Source of the DNA: CAUZFZ01 sp963579025
Lineage (GTDB): Bacteria > Planctomycetota > Planctomycetia > Planctomycetales > Planctomycetaceae
NCBI GenBank assembly: GCA_963579025.1
Contig: CAUZFZ010000018.1
Span: 27,520-91,519 of the forward strand
Length of the DNA: 64,000 nucleotides
Reading direction: 5' to 3'
This document shows, piece after piece, positions 61,495-64,000 of the stretch (its first letter is position 1; each line of letters starts with the position of its first letter). Below the pieces are notes generated by a model. That model searched no databases and was not told the DNA's origin. It saw nothing but the letters and a program-made list of their open reading frames with translations. Made by a program: the position numbers and the translations under genes.

Positions 61495-63531
61495 ATGACT
61501 CGTCGCTTCGCCTGGTCGATTGCTTGTTCGATGCTTGTCTGTGCCCCGGTGAGTGGTGAGGACGAAAAGCCGAAGGCCAAACCCAGGCCTGTCGTTGCCG
61601 CGCAGGCCGCTGGAGGTGCGACTCTGGTTCGTGTCGTGACCGCGCCGACGAAGGAGCAGCAGGCAGCCGCACAAAAGACCTACAAGGAAGCGGCCGAGGC
61701 CGCGGAGCAGGCAGCCAAAGCACTGATCGCGGCGGCCAAAGCTGCCACGTCACAGAATCCACGTGAGCGAGTCGTCGAAGGACGCCGACTGGCCGAGGCC
61801 AAAGCAAAGCTGGAAACGGCGCTTAAGGCGGTCGAAGCTCGTCGAGTCCTCGTGACTCGAGCCACAGCCCTCCGGGTATCGGTCGCTCAACGATCTCAGG
61901 CGACGGTCCCGGGCGTCCGCGAAAAAGTCGACCGCGAAGACAACCACGAACGGTTTCTGCTACTCGTTCCTGGCGGACCGCTGGTCGTCGGTGCTCAGAT
62001 TTCAGTCGACGGAAAGCCGTTTCGTACGGCTCGTGAAGACTTGATTGACGAGATGCTCGCCACAGCCACGGACGACGAGGGCAAGACGTCGTGGGAGGCG
62101 GCACTCAAGTCACCACGGTTCACGTTAGGTCGAGTCACCAATATCAACGAGTCGACATTGAAAAACTATGTTACTCGTTTCGATCGTGACAAAGACGGCC
62201 TGGTCAACCGGCTGGAAGCCCGATACTACCTGGCTACGATGTTTCAGGGACCGACGTTCTCGCTTCTGACAGGTTCAGCCGGGGCCTTTGGCTCGGCCGG
62301 TGGTGTTGTCGTCGTGAATGGCCGAGCTATGCGTGGTGGTGACTCAACCCAGGCGGACGTGCGCAAACTGCTCGACACTGACAATGACGGCCTGCTGTCA
62401 GACACCGAGATCGCCGCGGCATCTGAGCGGCTCAAGACCCGCGATGCGGACGACAATGACCTCCTGTATCCGGCGGAAATCAGCGGTACGTCTGGCGCGA
62501 CAGGTAATCGTGCAGTTAACGCCGCCAGAGGTCGAGTTATCACTCCCCGGGCTCAGGTCTCGGTACTCCTGGGTCCCGCGGCGCAAGCTGCTCCGCTGTT
62601 TGCCGCCATCACACAGAAGTACGGGGACAGTGATGGCAATGTGCTGGCTGATAGTTTTTCGTCGTTCCCTGGATTGTTCGAGTCACTCGACGGGAACAAG
62701 GATGGCAAACTCCAGCAGGGTGAAGTTCTGGCATTGAACAAGGTCAAGCCGCACCTGCAGTTGTCCATACAGTTGGGTAAGTCGGACGGACCAGCTTTGA
62801 CGGTCACGTCGATGGCGTCCGAGCTGGTGAAGTCGGGAGCGTCCGACGACTCGCTGTCGATCGAATTGCCTGGCGTCAAGCTGGCGTTCAAGGCACCCCG
62901 CATTCCCGCACAGTCCTCCAGGTACGCCCAACTGGGCACGTCCTACCTGACTCGCTTCGATGCGAACAAGAACGGTTACCTGGAAAAGGACGAAGTACAG
63001 GGTGGATTCGCCCGGCAGTTTGCCCTGTGGGATATGAACTCGGACGGCAAAGTCTTCGCGAAAGAGATCGTCGAAGCCTACACGCGGATGCAGGCGCCAC
63101 AGCAGAGCCAGATTCGAGCGACCGCTGCGAAATCCGGGAACCCGTTGTTCCAGGCAATCGACCGCAGCGGTGATGGCCGGTTAAGTCTGCGCGAAATGCG
63201 AACGGCCCAGGAGAAGATCCGTGAGTTCGACGAAAACAAAGACGGGCAGATCAGCAACGAGGAGATTCCCATATCACTCGCAGTGAATTTCGGTCGAGGC
63301 AATTCCGGCTTCAATCGCTACCAGGTGCTTTCCGCTCAGGGTCGAGTCACGCAGGCAGGGAGTCCGCCGAACAACAACGGCGCTCCCGAGTGGTTCACAC
63401 GCATGGATCGGAATGGTGACGGCGACATCACGATGAAGGAATTCCTCGGCACAAAGGAAGACTTCCAGAAGCTCGACACGAACAACGACAGCTTCATCGA
63501 ACCCGCCGAAGCAAAGCCCGCCAGCGAATGA
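61495..63531 (+). CDS. Secreted EF-hand protein with ten calcium loops
   Basis: The 678-residue product has a short signal peptide (about residues 1-22), an Ala/Lys-rich helical segment (about 40-130), then ten EF-hand-type loops at about residues 229 (DRDKDGLVNRLE), 294 (DTDNDGLLSDTE), 316 (DADDNDLLYPAE), 398 (DGNKDGKLQQGE), 488 (DANKNGYLEKDE), 512 (DMNSDGKVFAKE), 555 (DRSGDGRLSLRE), 578 (DENKDGQISNEE), 637 (DRNGDGDITMKE) and 660 (DTNNDSFIEPAE). Nearly all keep the Asp/Asn at 1, 3 and 5, Gly at 6, and Glu at 12. It should be an extracytoplasmic calcium-binding protein. GGAG precedes the ATG. It is the last gene of the DUF1549/1553-DUF1501 cluster and may be part of the same complex. Confidence 0.93.
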   Translation: MTRRFAWSIACSMLVCAPVSGEDEKPKAKPRPVVAAQAAGGATLVRVVTAPTKEQQAAAQKTYKEAAEAAEQAAKALIAAAKAATSQNPRERVVEGRRLAEAKAKLETALKAVEARRVLVTRATALRVSVAQRSQATVPGVREKVDREDNHERFLLLVPGGPLVVGAQISVDGKPFRTAREDLIDEMLATATDDEGKTSWEAALKSPRFTLGRVTNINESTLKNYVTRFDRDKDGLVNRLEARYYLATMFQGPTFSLLTGSAGAFGSAGGVVVVNGRAMRGGDSTQADVRKLLDTDNDGLLSDTEIAAASERLKTRDADDNDLLYPAEISGTSGATGNRAVNAARGRVITPRAQVSVLLGPAAQAAPLFAAITQKYGDSDGNVLADSFSSFPGLFESLDGNKDGKLQQGEVLALNKVKPHLQLSIQLGKSDGPALTVTSMASELVKSGASDDSLSIELPGVKLAFKAPRIPAQSSRYAQLGTSYLTRFDANKNGYLEKDEVQGGFARQFALWDMNSDGKVFAKEIVEAYTRMQAPQQSQIRATAAKSGNPLFQAIDRSGDGRLSLREMRTAQEKIREFDENKDGQISNEEIPISLAVNFGRGNSGFNRYQVLSAQGRVTQAGSPPNNNGAPEWFTRMDRNGDGDITMKEFLGTKEDFQKLDTNNDSFIEPAEAKPASE

Positions 63532-63568
63532 CCGAACGGCCGCAGCCGACGGCTAATCGTCTCACGAC

Positions 63569-63701
63569 GTTCGGCGCGGGTCTCCGGCCCCGCCGCAACA
63601 GTGACCGCAGGTCTCCGTTTTCTGCTCCCGGTGATGTGAACGACGACGGTGCGAGAGACCTTCGGCCCGACGACCGACGGCGTCAGAGACCCGCGCCGAA
63701 C
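63569..63701. repeat. Paired inverted repeat, GGCGCGGGTCTC family, copy 2
   Basis: GTTCGGCGCGGGTCTCCGGC at 63569 faces AGAGACCCGCGCCGAAC ending at 63701. The inner mirrored pair GACCGCAGGTCTCC and GAGAGACCTTCGGCC is the same as in the copy at 53102, in opposite relative order. It stands 38 bp after the EF-hand gene stop. Confidence 0.75.
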
Positions 63702-64000
63702 ACGGCCGAGGTGGCACTTGCGATCGGAACATGAAACACCGGCACGAGTATCACCTGTCTGCGAATGATGATTCAGGCATTTGCGATTCTGGTCGCGGCC
63801 AGTCATATCATTCCGTCACTTTGCGGGCCGAATTGGCACTGGCAATCGTATGACTCGGGAGTGCCACTGGCTTTGCCCAATAGTGTCCGGGAAAATATTC
63901 ACACAATGTTAACTTGCGCGATTTGGGTTGTTGAATTACAAGCCTTGCATGTCACGCAGAAAGGAAAACATTTGCGGCAACGAGAAGTCTCGTGCCGCCT
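63702..64000. other. Right-end region, no supported gene
   Basis: A frame is open on the plus strand from an ATG at 63764 to the window end (79 codons), but its codon use is unlike the clear genes here, no ribosome-binding site is seen, and the product has no recognisable feature. The last 150 bases are more AT-rich (for example GAAAATATTCACACAATG) and could hold a promoter for a gene outside the window. Confidence 0.3.

Noticed and set aside
63764..64000. Partial gene running off the right end
   Set aside because: The frame is open for 79 codons, but codon use, start context and product give no support.

Overview
The window looks like chromosome from a member of the Planctomycetota. The evidence is the set of lineage-typical families: two DUF1501 proteins, a DUF1549/DUF1553 protein, a PVC-type haem-binding CxxCH protein, an SMP-30 plus FG-GAP fusion, ThuA and PhyH proteins, Hanks-type kinases with FHA partners, and an LRR protein with a basic RRRW N-terminus. 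The DNA is moderately GC-rich, so many long antisense frames are open without being genes. Genus cannot be fixed from this sequence.

Layout. 1-8.0 kb: secreted or periplasmic proteins (a large partial protein cut by the window start, a PQQ-type beta-propeller, a lipoprotein, SMP-30/FG-GAP). 7.1-15.7 kb: a signalling block with FHA protein, transmembrane Ser/Thr kinase, two further membrane/coiled-coil proteins and a divergent 1113-residue FHA/coiled-coil membrane protein. 15.8-22.6 kb: a sialate-O-acetylesterase-like gene followed by an ethanolamine catabolism cluster: eutA, a single gene fusing EutB and EutC, a small membrane protein, and eutH. No microcompartment shell genes are present. 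22.7-26.1 kb: an accessory patch of small orphan genes, an LRR protein, a truncated ORF6N gene, a MITE-like element and a repeat that precedes small ORFs. 26.2-32.0 kb: tsaD, a frameshifted SGNH hydrolase, a hotdog thioesterase, selA and a DUF1501 protein. 32.6-36.6 kb: tRNA-Gly, trigger factor, two tandem clpP genes and a lipoprotein ending at a good terminator. 37-44.4 kb: DCC-family protein, Gfo/Idh/MocA oxidoreductase, ketoglutarate-semialdehyde-type dehydrogenase, and a 1288-residue kinase with an extracytoplasmic beta-helix-like part. 44.9-50.7 kb: a YhdT-like/sodium symporter pair and the PVC cytochrome-like protein. 51-58 kb: PhyH, ThuA, hemA, and a large membrane protein with an ABC ATPase. 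58.3-63.5 kb: DUF1549/DUF1553, DUF1501 and a ten-EF-hand protein.

The most distinctive features are: (i) the eutA-eutBC(fusion)-eutH cluster without shell genes; (ii) a high load of intergenic paired inverted repeats (REPIN or MITE-like) in at least seven sequence families, one of which supplies the last codons of eutBC and another of which abuts a truncated ORF6N gene; (iii) a frameshift in a G7 run of an SGNH hydrolase; (iv) the kinase/FHA block; (v) a symporter with a large inserted domain. No CRISPR array, rRNA, prophage or complete insertion sequence was seen.
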